A DNA stretch of 7,746 nt from an uncultured Propionivibrio sp. Lineage in GTDB: Bacteria; Pseudomonadota; Gammaproteobacteria; Burkholderiales; Rhodocyclaceae. Below, piece by piece: positions 1 through 6,321 of this stretch. The notes beneath the pieces are model-generated. The model made no database searches. It was not told the origin of the DNA and worked only from the letters and a program-made list of their open reading frames with translations. Each line of letters starts with the position of its first letter. Positions within the stretch are counted from its first letter, which is position 1. The stretch covers positions 1-7,746 of the forward strand of contig CALAIL010000054.1 in NCBI GenBank assembly GCA_937923255.1, written 5' to 3'. The position numbers and the translations under genes are program-made.

Positions 1-138
1 AACGCCGTATTTTGGCGAAGGAAGCCGCTATGGCTTGACTTTGCAAAAGACAAGGTGGCAGGCCGCAGGCAGACCACTCAGTACGGCAAGGCAAGGCCAA
101 CACAGCAACGCCGTCTTTTGGCAAAGGAAGGCACTATC
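1..138. repeat. Two direct copies of an intergenic repeat, 106 bp apart
   Basis: Positions 1-24 and 107-130 share the core AACGCCGTNTTTTGGC followed by RAAGGAAG, 22 of 24 bases identical; similarity continues weakly to about 31 and 137. Between them, 39-55 is the reverse complement of a CCTTGTCTTTTGCAAAG module. The same modules recur at 7365-7424, so this is a dispersed family. The 106 bp spacing suggests the window begins inside a tandem array. The second copy abuts the stop codon of the minus-strand NamZ-like gene. No protein gene is seen in 1-136. Whether the element acts as terminator, processing site or simple genomic repeat cannot be told from sequence. Confidence 0.7.
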
Positions 139-1345
139 AATAGAGTAAAAAGGGTGCGCGTTCTTCCAGCCATTCCGTTTCATCGTGCCGTGCCATTGCG
201 TCGAGGTCTTCCGGCCTTGTCTGTGGGTCGTCCACCCATTCCCGTAATAACGGGCTGCCGTTGATCAGGTCGATGGCCAGTCGGTCGTGTTCGTATTCGT
301 AGGGGAAGTCGCGCCAGAGCGGGTAGTCGGGATCGCGGCGGCGAATGGCCTTGAAAGCAAGCGCTTGGAGCCGCCATGGACGAAACTCGCTGTGTCGGTA
401 AGCGCCGTCATCGACATGAATCTGGATGCCGTGACACAGCGTGCCGGCGTGTTTGTGGAAAGTCGGCTCGAACCAGCAAGGCCGCAGACGACAGCCCGTC
501 AGCCAGTGCGGCGCCAGACGGCGCATTTCGCCAAGTAACGCCTCCGCGTCAATGTCCGGCGCGCCGAAAAGCTCGAGCGGCCGCGTTGTGCCGCGTCCTT
601 CCGAAAGCGTTGTGCCTTCGAGCATGACGGTGCCCGCGTAGCAGCGCGCCATGGACAGGTTGGGCGCATTCGGGCTGGGATTGATCCAGGCGCGTTCGCC
701 AAGCGGCCAGCCAAAACCCGGCGCCTGACCGGGCTGCCAGCCGTCCAGCGTAATGATTTCGCAGTCGAGATCGAGCCGGCCGTCGGCGATAAACCAGCGC
801 GCCAGTTCGCCTAGCGTCAGGCCGTGACGCATCGGGAGCTGGCCTGCGCCGACAAAGCTTTCCCATCCCGGCCGCAGTTTCAGGCCTTCGACACAGCGGC
901 CGACCGGATTGGGGCGGTCGAGAATCCAGAGGGTTTTGTGGTGTTCGGCGGCGGCTTCCAGCAAATAGCGCAGCGTGGTAATGAAGGTGTAGATGCGGCA
1001 GCCGAGATCCTGCAAGTCAATCAGCAGAACGTCGAAGGCGTCGAGCATTGCCGGCGTCGGGCGGCGCACCGTGCCATACAGGCTGAAAACGGGGATGCCG
1101 TGGCGCGGGTCGACGAAATCGGCCGATTCGATCATGTTGTCTTGCTTGTCGCCGCGCAGCCCATGTTGCGGGCCAAAAGCGGCAGTGAAACGCAGGTCCC
1201 CCGGCGCGGCAAGCACGTCGAGTGCATGCCGCAGGCAGGCGTCCGTCGAAGCAGGGTGCGCCAGCAGACCCAGGCGCTTGCCCGCCAATCGGCGGCGTAG
1301 GGCGGGTTCAGAAAGGAGGCGGTCAAGGCCGAAGCGTATCGTCAT
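137..1345 (-). CDS. DUF1343 / NamZ-like exo-beta-N-acetylmuramidase family protein
   Basis: A 402-residue protein spanning the whole DUF1343 (NamZ, glycoside hydrolase family 171) fold. Characterised NamZ enzymes remove N-acetylmuramic acid from the non-reducing end of peptidoglycan fragments during muropeptide recycling; that role here is by homology only. Family landmarks seen in order: GLLAHPAS (26-33), FGPQHGLRGDKQDNM (57-71), HGIPVFSLYG (82-91), DVLLIDLQDLGCRIYTF (105-121), LDRPNPVGR (142-150), MRHGLTLGELA (172-182), PSPNAPNLSMA (223-233) and EGTTLSEGRGTTRPLELFGAP (243-263), plus a C-terminal DLINGSPLLREW. Length is normal for the domain. The N-terminus is not a signal peptide, so a cytoplasmic site is inferred, unlike the exported NamZ of several other bacteria. 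Residue 60 is Gln in a motif I recall as usually PEHG. The ATG overlaps the upstream stop as ATGA, implying translational coupling to the DOMON-like gene; only a weak purine-rich ribosome site is visible. The family call is secure; substrate and activity are not. Confidence 0.9.
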   Translation of the reverse strand: MTIRFGLDRLLSEPALRRRLAGKRLGLLAHPASTDACLRHALDVLAAPGDLRFTAAFGPQHGLRGDKQDNMIESADFVDPRHGIPVFSLYGTVRRPTPAMLDAFDVLLIDLQDLGCRIYTFITTLRYLLEAAAEHHKTLWILDRPNPVGRCVEGLKLRPGWESFVGAGQLPMRHGLTLGELARWFIADGRLDLDCEIITLDGWQPGQAPGFGWPLGERAWINPSPNAPNLSMARCYAGTVMLEGTTLSEGRGTTRPLELFGAPDIDAEALLGEMRRLAPHWLTGCRLRPCWFEPTFHKHAGTLCHGIQIHVDDGAYRHSEFRPWRLQALAFKAIRRRDPDYPLWRDFPYEYEHDRLAIDLINGSPLLREWVDDPQTRPEDLDAMARHDETEWLEERAPFLLY

Positions 1346-1962
1346 GGTGCAGTATTCTCGTGTCTTACGAAGTGTGCGGGTGAAGGCGCCAGCCTGAGAA
1401 CCCAGGCGCGGCGGTCGTGAAAATCAGGGCGTTCGGCGGGGTGGCGCAGCGCCCAGTAACTCAATGGCGGGATGCCCGGCGTGCGCCTATCGGCGCGGGT
1501 TTCGACGATGGCACTCAAGCCAATAGCCAGCGTTTTGCCGCATAGCCCGGAGGGCAGCAGGTCAGGCCGTACAATGGCGCGCAGTTGCAGGCAATTCGGC
1601 AAGGTGCGCAGCGTAATTGCCGGGGCAGGCGGGTTCGCACTGTCCGCACACTTATCCGTCGCCCTATCTGGCTGGCGGTAAGCGGTAAAGGCATAGACCG
1701 CCCAGCGGCCATCCGGAGAGAAATTGAACTCATGGTAGGCGGTTTCCCCTACCACTGAAATGAAAGCCTCGAAACAGGTATGTTGCCAAAGATGATCGGC
1801 GCGTATGCTCGGCCCGGCGGAGGGAATCTGCATGACCGACAGATCGCCAGATAGATCGAATGAAAAATGCAGTTCGCCGTTCGCTGCATATTTTGCCGAG
1901 GCCGTCAGTGATTGAATGGACAGATCGGGCGTTGTAGGATGGCAGTGGAGCGGGATTTGCAT
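1342..1962 (-). CDS. DOMON-like domain protein, function unknown
   Basis: A protein of 206 residues with the start chosen here. It matches the bacterial DOMON-like family, a beta-sandwich fold related to haem- or sugar-binding DOMON domains. Recognisable blocks are LWQHTCFEAFISV (58-70), YHEFNFSPDGRWAVYAFTAYR (77-97 region) and, near the C-terminus, LSYWALRHPAERPDFH (167-182). These are typical of small stand-alone members; no catalytic assignment is known to me. An in-frame ATG 27 codons upstream (2043) gives 233 residues, but the extra segment does not resemble the domain. Neither start has a clear Shine-Dalgarno sequence, so 1962 was picked because the conserved HCHPTTP block then begins near the N-terminus. 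No signal peptide. The stop overlaps the NamZ-like start by four bases, making this the first gene of a two-gene unit. A stretch around residues 100-115 and 156-164 looks like a lineage-specific insertion. A link to cell-wall recycling is suggested only by the neighbour. Confidence 0.82.
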   Translation of the reverse strand: MQIPLHCHPTTPDLSIQSLTASAKYAANGELHFSFDLSGDLSVMQIPSAGPSIRADHLWQHTCFEAFISVVGETAYHEFNFSPDGRWAVYAFTAYRQPDRATDKCADSANPPAPAITLRTLPNCLQLRAIVRPDLLPSGLCGKTLAIGLSAIVETRADRRTPGIPPLSYWALRHPAERPDFHDRRAWVLRLAPSPAHFVRHENTAP

Positions 1963-2095
1963 GAAAGATGGAAGAAGCCGTCTGGACGCGAATTTTTCTG
2001 GCGGAGATTTTAATCTGTCTTGCTGCCGAAAACAGTTTGACATTACAGCAATTACTGTAGAAACAGTCGATTGATGTTTGTTTATACAATACTAT

Positions 2096-2124
2096 TTGAC
2101 AGTGTTGTTCAGGTCGAACATACT
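2096..2124 (+). promoter_or_regulatory. Candidate sigma70 promoter for pilJ
   Basis: A perfect TTGACA at 2096-2101 is followed by a 17 bp spacer and CATACT at 2119-2124, four of six matches to TATAAT. Transcription would start near 2131. This is a consensus match only. Confidence 0.45.
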
Positions 2125-2149
2125 TGCGAAACTAGTTTGGTGTCATTCC

Positions 2150-2165
2150 GTCAAAGTCGTTTGAC
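2150..2165. repeat. Small inverted repeat in pilJ leader
   Basis: GTCAAA-GTCG-TTTGAC, a perfect 6 bp inverted repeat around 20 bases downstream of the predicted transcription start. It could be an operator or a leader hairpin; it is short enough to be chance. Confidence 0.3.
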
Positions 2166-2290
2166 TTACCCAAGGCGTCGGGGCAAAAAGCGGCGGAGCC
2201 GCCCAAAGTACGACGAGCGCATCAGGTCGCATAAATCGTTTAAATGAATCACTATTCAAGCAGAAAACAGTGCCGCATAGTTTTGCCGGC

Positions 2291-2297
2291 AAGGAGG
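2291..2297 (+). promoter_or_regulatory. Ribosome binding site that fixes the pilJ start
   Basis: AAGGAGG lies five bases before the ATG at 2303. An in-frame ATG at 2270 has no such site, so the gene is called from 2303. Confidence 0.85.
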
Positions 2298-2302
2298 AAT
2301 TA

Positions 2303-4477
2303 ATGGCTTTCCTGAATATAAAGAAAGCGCTATTTGCCAAAAAAGATGAGGATATACAGGCGGCGGATTTCAAGAAAAATAGAAGGGTCAATACCGCCGA
2401 TCCGGTTCTTGCCTCCGGGCGGCGTGCCGGGCAGACGGAGGAGGTCGCTCAGGAAAAACAATTACCGATCATTGGAAAATATCCTTATCCGAAGCAGAAA
2501 AAAATATTGTTTGTTTCGGCCACGGTGATTGGCGCGCTCTTTTTTATTTTTTTTGTCGTGACATTTCTCTTTCTCGGACACAATGCAAGGATGCATTCGA
2601 TCGTTACGGAAATGCAGATGCTGTCCCAGCGCATGGTTATTGCTTCGAACGCTGGTATGAAGGGCGATGAACGCGGCTTTGATGATGTCAATGAATATAT
2701 AGAGCGGTTCAGGTCCAATATTCTGGCCGTAGAAAACGAGAGTGCCTTGTGGCTGAACAATACGCGAGAGAAGGCCAATATTCTTTCCCGGCTGCAAAGC
2801 CTGTGGCGCGATAACTTCGGTGAAGCCAATCGGGCCAATATGCAGCATGTGCTGGAGCAAAGAAAACAACTGGTCAGTATTGGCCAGAGCATTTCGGAAG
2901 TCGTAAAAAATGATAGTGAGGTAGAAAAGCTCATTTCGACCATCAATCGTGACTTGTCGATTTATGAGGAAGACAAGCGCGCTGTGAACTATTTCGGGCA
3001 GTTGGGGCCGCTGTATTCGCGTATGTCGAAAGCCGTTGGCATGCTGATGTCCGGCAATGTCTCGGCCCGCGCCGAGTATGCCGTGTTGGAGCCGGATGTC
3101 AGAAAGTGGCTGCAAGTTGTCAGAGCCCTGAGGGAAGGCGACGCTTCCGCCGGTGTCCCGCCTTTTCGTTCTCCTGCCCTGTTGAATGCGCTTGCTTTGC
3201 TTGACCGGGTGGCGAGTCCCCTGTCGAAAATTACCGCAGAGTTACGCACTTCAAGCGCGGCGCTCGATAATGCTTATCTCGCCAATCGTCTGCTGGTTCA
3301 GGATTCCCGTTCCGTAGGGGATATCATCGGCGAGCTGGCCAGTTTTTATAGCAACCGCGGGCATGTGGCGACACTCGGCCCATTTTTGTTTGCGCTGGCC
3401 ATCGTTGGCTTGCTGACGCTGTATTGCCTGGTCCGCGTTCTTAATCAGGAATCGCGACAGAAACACCAGCAATCCGAGACCGAAAGCCAAAAAAACCAGG
3501 CCGCCATTTTGCGTTTGTTGACGGAGATGGAGGGTATTGCCGACGGTAATCTCACCATGCGTGCCATGGTGACGGAGGATTTGACCGGGGCCATTGCCGA
3601 CTCGATCAACTATACGGTCGATGAATTACGCTCGCTGATTCTGGAAATCAACCGTTCTGCCGAACAGGTGACGCTGGTCAGTGGAAGAGCGCACGAGGTC
3701 TCCGATCAACTGTTGCGCGCCGCAGGAAAGCAGTCCGAAGAAATTGAAAACACCAACCAGGCCGTGCGCATGATTGTGCAGTCCGTACAGGGCGTGGCCG
3801 GCTCGGCGACGCGGTCATCGAAGGTTGCGCAGGCGTCGCTATCAGCTGCCGAGCGTGGCGTGGTCGCGGTCAATAACCAGATCCGGGGCATGAACGAGAT
3901 TCGGGAGCAGATCCAGGAGACCTCGAAGCGGATCAAGCGTCTGGGCGAGTCTTCGCAGGAAATCGGCGAAATCGTCGAGCTGATCTCGGACATTACCGAG
4001 CAGACCAACGTTCTGGCGTTGAACGCCGCGATTCAGGCGGCGGCGGCGGGAGAGGCCGGGCGCGGCTTCTCCGTCGTTGCCGAGGAAGTGCAGCGTCTGG
4101 CCGAGCGCTCGGGCGAGGCGACCAAACAGATTGCCGCCATCGTCAAAACCATTCAGTCCGATACGCAGGACGCCGTGGCTGCAATGGAACTTTCGACGCA
4201 GGGTGTGGTTGAGGGCGCGAAACTTTCCGACGCTGCGGGTTCTGTGCTATCGGAAATTGGCCGGATTTCGCACGAACTGGCGCGCCTCATCGAGTCGATT
4301 ACGCACGAGACGGAAGACCAGAGTCTGCTGGCCGAGCGTGTCAATGCGTCCATGCGCGATATTCTCTCAATTACTGAGCAGACGATGCGGGGGACTCGTT
4401 CCTCGGCCGAGGCGATTGCTCAGCTGGCCGGTTTTGCTGCTGGCCTGAAGAGCGCGGTGGCGCGTTTCAAGGTATGA
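2303..4477 (+). CDS. pilJ: PilJ-type methyl-accepting chemotaxis transducer
   Basis: A 724-residue membrane receptor. In the Pil-Chp system PilJ relays surface or pilus signals through a CheW-like adaptor to a CheA-type kinase and controls twitching motility. Seen in order: a hydrophilic N-terminal tail of about 65 residues with [12 protein letters not shown] (54-65); membrane segment 1 (about 68-91); a periplasmic region with a PilJ_N-like helix around [16 protein letters not shown] (103-118) and a second related stretch near [19 protein letters not shown]; membrane segment 2 (about 354-376); a HAMP-like linker with [13 protein letters not shown] (about 415-427); then the signalling coiled coil with the hairpin tip [27 protein letters not shown] from residue 566. 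The protein ends in RFKV without a CheR/CheB-docking pentapeptide. It is slightly longer than Pseudomonas PilJ because of the N-terminal tail, which I recall as common in betaproteobacteria. No pilG, pilH, pilI or chpA homologue is present in the window, so this may be a second, solitary copy. It has its own promoter candidate and terminator, so it appears monocistronic. Confidence 0.88.
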   Translation: MAFLNIKKALFAKKDEDIQAADFKKNRRVNTADPVLASGRRAGQTEEVAQEKQLPIIGKYPYPKQKKILFVSATVIGALFFIFFVVTFLFLGHNARMHSIVTEMQMLSQRMVIASNAGMKGDERGFDDVNEYIERFRSNILAVENESALWLNNTREKANILSRLQSLWRDNFGEANRANMQHVLEQRKQLVSIGQSISEVVKNDSEVEKLISTINRDLSIYEEDKRAVNYFGQLGPLYSRMSKAVGMLMSGNVSARAEYAVLEPDVRKWLQVVRALREGDASAGVPPFRSPALLNALALLDRVASPLSKITAELRTSSAALDNAYLANRLLVQDSRSVGDIIGELASFYSNRGHVATLGPFLFALAIVGLLTLYCLVRVLNQESRQKHQQSETESQKNQAAILRLLTEMEGIADGNLTMRAMVTEDLTGAIADSINYTVDELRSLILEINRSAEQVTLVSGRAHEVSDQLLRAAGKQSEEIENTNQAVRMIVQSVQGVAGSATRSSKVAQASLSAAERGVVAVNNQIRGMNEIREQIQETSKRIKRLGESSQEIGEIVELISDITEQTNVLALNAAIQAAAAGEAGRGFSVVAEEVQRLAERSGEATKQIAAIVKTIQSDTQDAVAAMELSTQGVVEGAKLSDAAGSVLSEIGRISHELARLIESITHETEDQSLLAERVNASMRDILSITEQTMRGTRSSAEAIAQLAGFAAGLKSAVARFKV

Positions 4478-4507
4478 GGCCAAGGGTTTTCTCTGCGTGA
4501 TTTTACG

Positions 4508-4532
4508 GGCCGCCTGCGGGCGGCCTTTTTTT
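4508..4532 (+). terminator. Rho-independent terminator after pilJ
   Basis: A perfect 7 bp stem GGCCGCC/GGCGGCC with loop TGCG is followed directly by seven T residues, 30 bases beyond the pilJ stop codon. Textbook intrinsic terminator. Confidence 0.92.
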
Positions 4533-4862
4533 GTCACCTGCCTGAAATTTCGTTTTTGCGCGCGAGTTTCTTTTCAAATTCTGCCCGAGATAACGCCTTG
4601 GCCCTTTTTAGGCGATCCGGCAACGCCATAACGAGGCAGAAAAGGCGGATTTGTTTTGACGGATTTATTTTTCGCAAGGTTAAACGGCCAGGTCAGCGAT
4701 GTCTGAATATCCGGCTTCGGTCATAAAGTTGAATGCGTGGAAAAGGACGATGAAGTGCGCTCTTGCAGACCTGACCCGCGTATGGCAAAGCCATGCTGGC
4801 CATGACTGCTATTTAGGCGTTTGGCTATCCTGAAACCGGCAGTGGTCGATCAATAAAAACAG

Positions 4863-4892
4863 TTGTACATACACCTTTGGTTGGCCTAGGAT
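4863..4892 (+). promoter_or_regulatory. Weak candidate promoter for dctP
   Basis: TTGTAC at 4863-4868 and TAGGAT at 4887-4892, 18 bp apart. TGTACA within it is a 6 bp palindrome. The match to sigma70 consensus is poor, so this is only the best candidate in the gap; it would give a leader of roughly 110 bases. Confidence 0.25.
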
Positions 4893-4993
4893 TCAAATCG
4901 CGACCATCGTTCGCCCCAGTGCTCATTGACGTTCAACCGCGGACGGGTGGGCGATGGAGCAATCTTTCCGATGTATGGCCTGTGCTTAACAAT

Positions 4994-5002
4994 AGGAGGA
5001 GG
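4994..5002 (+). promoter_or_regulatory. Strong ribosome binding site of dctP
   Basis: AGGAGGAGG ends five bases before the ATG at 5008. It supports that start over the ATG immediately following it and predicts efficient translation, as expected for an abundant periplasmic binding protein. Confidence 0.8.
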
Positions 5003-5007
5003 TTTTC

Positions 5008-6021
5008 ATGATGACTCGCAAACGTATGATGTCGACCTTGCTGGCGTTTTTCTTCGCCCTTTTTTCGTCGCTCTCCCTAGCGCAATTTGCTGACCGGAAA
5101 ATCCGCATTTCGGCGGGCGTGCCGGAGGAAAATCCGGTATCCGTTGGCGTTAAAAAGATGCAAGAAGTGCTGAACGCCAAATCGGGCGGCAAAATGAAAC
5201 TGATAGGTTATTACAGCGGTATCCTGGGCGGAGACAACCAGGCGGTTCAGGCATTGCGCAGTGGCACCCAGGAAATGGTCATCACCTCAAGTTCTCCGCT
5301 GGCGGGCATGATTAAAGAATTGGGTATTTTTGATTTGCCCTTCCTGTTTGCCAATGAAAAAGAGGCCTACGCTGTGCTGGACGGCCCAGCGGGCGATTAC
5401 TTCAATAAACGGCTGGAAGAATTTGGCCTGGTCAATCTCGCCTATTGGGAAAACGGCTTTCGTAACCTGACAAACAGCAAGCGCCCGGTTGGCAAGCTCG
5501 AAGACCTGGATGGGCTGAAAATCCGCGTGATGCAGAACAACATTTTTATCGACGCATTTCGTGAATGGAAGGCCAACCCCGTTCCGATGCCCAAGCAGGA
5601 ACTTTATACCGCACTGGAAATGAAAGCGGTCGACGGGCAGGAAAATCCTTACATCGACATCGAAACCAACAAGATGTTTGAGGTGCAGAAGTACCTGACA
5701 ACCTCGCACCATGCCTATACGCCGTGGCTGATCCTGTACAGCAAGCCGCTTTGGGACAAACTGAGCGCGGATGAACAAGCCGCGCTGCGCGAAGCCGCCA
5801 TTGCGGCGCGCAAGGTTCAGCGTGAGGCCAACAAAACGCTTGATGACAAGGCGCTGGTCTCCCTCAAGCGGCAGGGCATGGTCGTGAGCGATCTGGACAA
5901 GCAGGAACGCGAAAAAATGATGGAAAAGGTCAAGCCGGTTTACGAGAAAAACCTGGCGACCTATAACAAGGAAGTGTCCGATCTGGTTTTTGGCGAACTC
6001 AAAAAAATTCGCGGCAACTGA
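5008..6021 (+). CDS. dctP: TRAP transporter solute-binding protein, DctP family
   Basis: A 337-residue periplasmic binding protein of the kind that delivers organic acids, typically C4-dicarboxylates or related carboxylates, to a DctQM membrane permease. Residues 1-25 form a signal peptide: a basic start (MMTRKR), a hydrophobic core and a probable cleavage after SLSLA. The mature part opens with KIRISAGVPEENP. Family landmarks: ENGFRNLTNSKRPV (148-161), the GLKIRVMQN segment (169-177) whose Arg173 sits where the conserved arginine pairs with the substrate carboxylate, ALEMKAVDGQENP ending at Pro214 with the conserved Asn213, and SADEQAALREAA near the C-terminus. Length is typical. The actual ligand cannot be read from sequence. 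No dctQ or dctM gene lies on either side, so the protein is an orphan here; it may serve a permease elsewhere or a sensory role. The next gene, 300 bases downstream and co-directional, is unrelated by sequence. Strong hairpins follow the stop codon. Confidence 0.9.
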   Translation: MMTRKRMMSTLLAFFFALFSSLSLAQFADRKIRISAGVPEENPVSVGVKKMQEVLNAKSGGKMKLIGYYSGILGGDNQAVQALRSGTQEMVITSSSPLAGMIKELGIFDLPFLFANEKEAYAVLDGPAGDYFNKRLEEFGLVNLAYWENGFRNLTNSKRPVGKLEDLDGLKIRVMQNNIFIDAFREWKANPVPMPKQELYTALEMKAVDGQENPYIDIETNKMFEVQKYLTTSHHAYTPWLILYSKPLWDKLSADEQAALREAAIAARKVQREANKTLDDKALVSLKRQGMVVSDLDKQEREKMMEKVKPVYEKNLATYNKEVSDLVFGELKKIRGN

Positions 6022-6049
6022 TCCGTGGGCATCATGGTGCGCCATTCAT

Positions 6050-6068
6050 GAAATCTTGTGTTGATTTC
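6050..6068 (+). repeat. Short inverted repeat after dctP
   Basis: GAAATC-TTGTGTT-GATTTC, a perfect 6 bp stem 28 bases beyond the dctP stop. There is no T tract, so it is not an intrinsic terminator. It sits just before the much larger hairpin at 6077-6160. Confidence 0.4.
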
Positions 6069-6076
6069 TGGCGGAC

Positions 6077-6160
6077 GCGCGCTTCGGCAATGATGGGCAA
6101 CCGTTTTTGACGCATGCGGGCAATTGGCTGCATGCGTCGAAGGCGGGTGCCGAAGCGCGT
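6077..6160 (+). repeat. Large nested hairpin between dctP and the propeller gene
   Basis: The outer arms CGCGCTTCGGCA (6078-6089) and TGCCGAAGCGCG (6148-6159) are perfect complements over 12 bp, 13 with a terminal G-U pair. Inside, 6101-6117 pairs with 6130-6146 over 17 bp, including the perfect GACGCATGC/GCATGCGTC core and three G-U pairs; two more weak pairs leave a loop near 6120-6127. An 11-base bulge (6090-6100) on the left faces one base on the right. The G-U pairs exist only in the plus-strand RNA, which favours a role in the dctP transcript. No T tract follows, so message stabilisation or processing is more likely than termination. Confidence 0.7.
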
Positions 6161-6321
6161 ATTGAACGGCATGGAAGACAGAGTATCGATGGCGCACCGG
6201 CGGATCTTGCGATCTTGCTGATTTTGAGGCTGGGCCGATTACAGGCATCGTCCACGCAATATGGTTTTATGTTTTTTCCCGCGATGCCTGCCAGTGGCAC
6301 GGCAATTCTGGAGATTGAGCA

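Larger units (their letters stand above)
1963..2302. other. Divergent intergenic region between the DOMON-like gene and pilJ
   Basis: No convincing gene lies here; an alternative start of the minus-strand gene would take 1963-2043. It contains a plausible plus-strand sigma70 promoter (2096-2124), a small inverted repeat (2150-2165), a GC-rich GCGGC-GGA-GCCGC hairpin (2190-2202) and a short TGAAT-CACT-ATTCA inverted repeat (2245-2258). The minus-strand promoter was not clear: TTCGAC and TAGTAT with 18 bp spacing (reading the minus strand) is the best but weak candidate. If the plus promoter is right, pilJ has an untranslated leader of about 170 bases. Confidence 0.6.
4533..5007. other. Long intergenic region upstream of dctP
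   Basis: About 475 bases without a convincing gene. The only short reading frame with some context is 4750-4833 (27 codons plus stop), preceded by AAAAGG at too short a distance; I do not call it. Small inverted repeats are present: CGCCT/AGGCG (4594-4614) and ATGGC-AAA-GCCAT (4782-4794). A weak sigma70-like pair lies at 4863-4892. I looked for a sigma54 GG-N10-GC promoter, as dctP genes often use one, and found none with correct spacing. The length suggests regulated expression, but no known regulator site is recognised. Confidence 0.5.

Noticed and set aside
2462..3115. Minus-strand frame of 217 codons inside pilJ
   Set aside because: Antisense shadow of the PilJ periplasmic region; the plus-strand protein has clear membrane segments and domain motifs.
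4780..4800. Sigma54-like promoter (GG and GC elements near TATGGCAAAGCCATGC)
   Set aside because: Spacing between GG and GC is nine bases instead of ten, and the surrounding consensus is absent.
4750..4833. Possible 27-residue leader peptide upstream of dctP
   Set aside because: The purine stretch is too close to the ATG, there is no regulatory codon run, and nothing links it to dctP.
5287..6045. Minus-strand frame of 252 codons inside dctP
   Set aside because: Antisense shadow; the plus-strand frame carries a signal peptide and conserved TRAP motifs.
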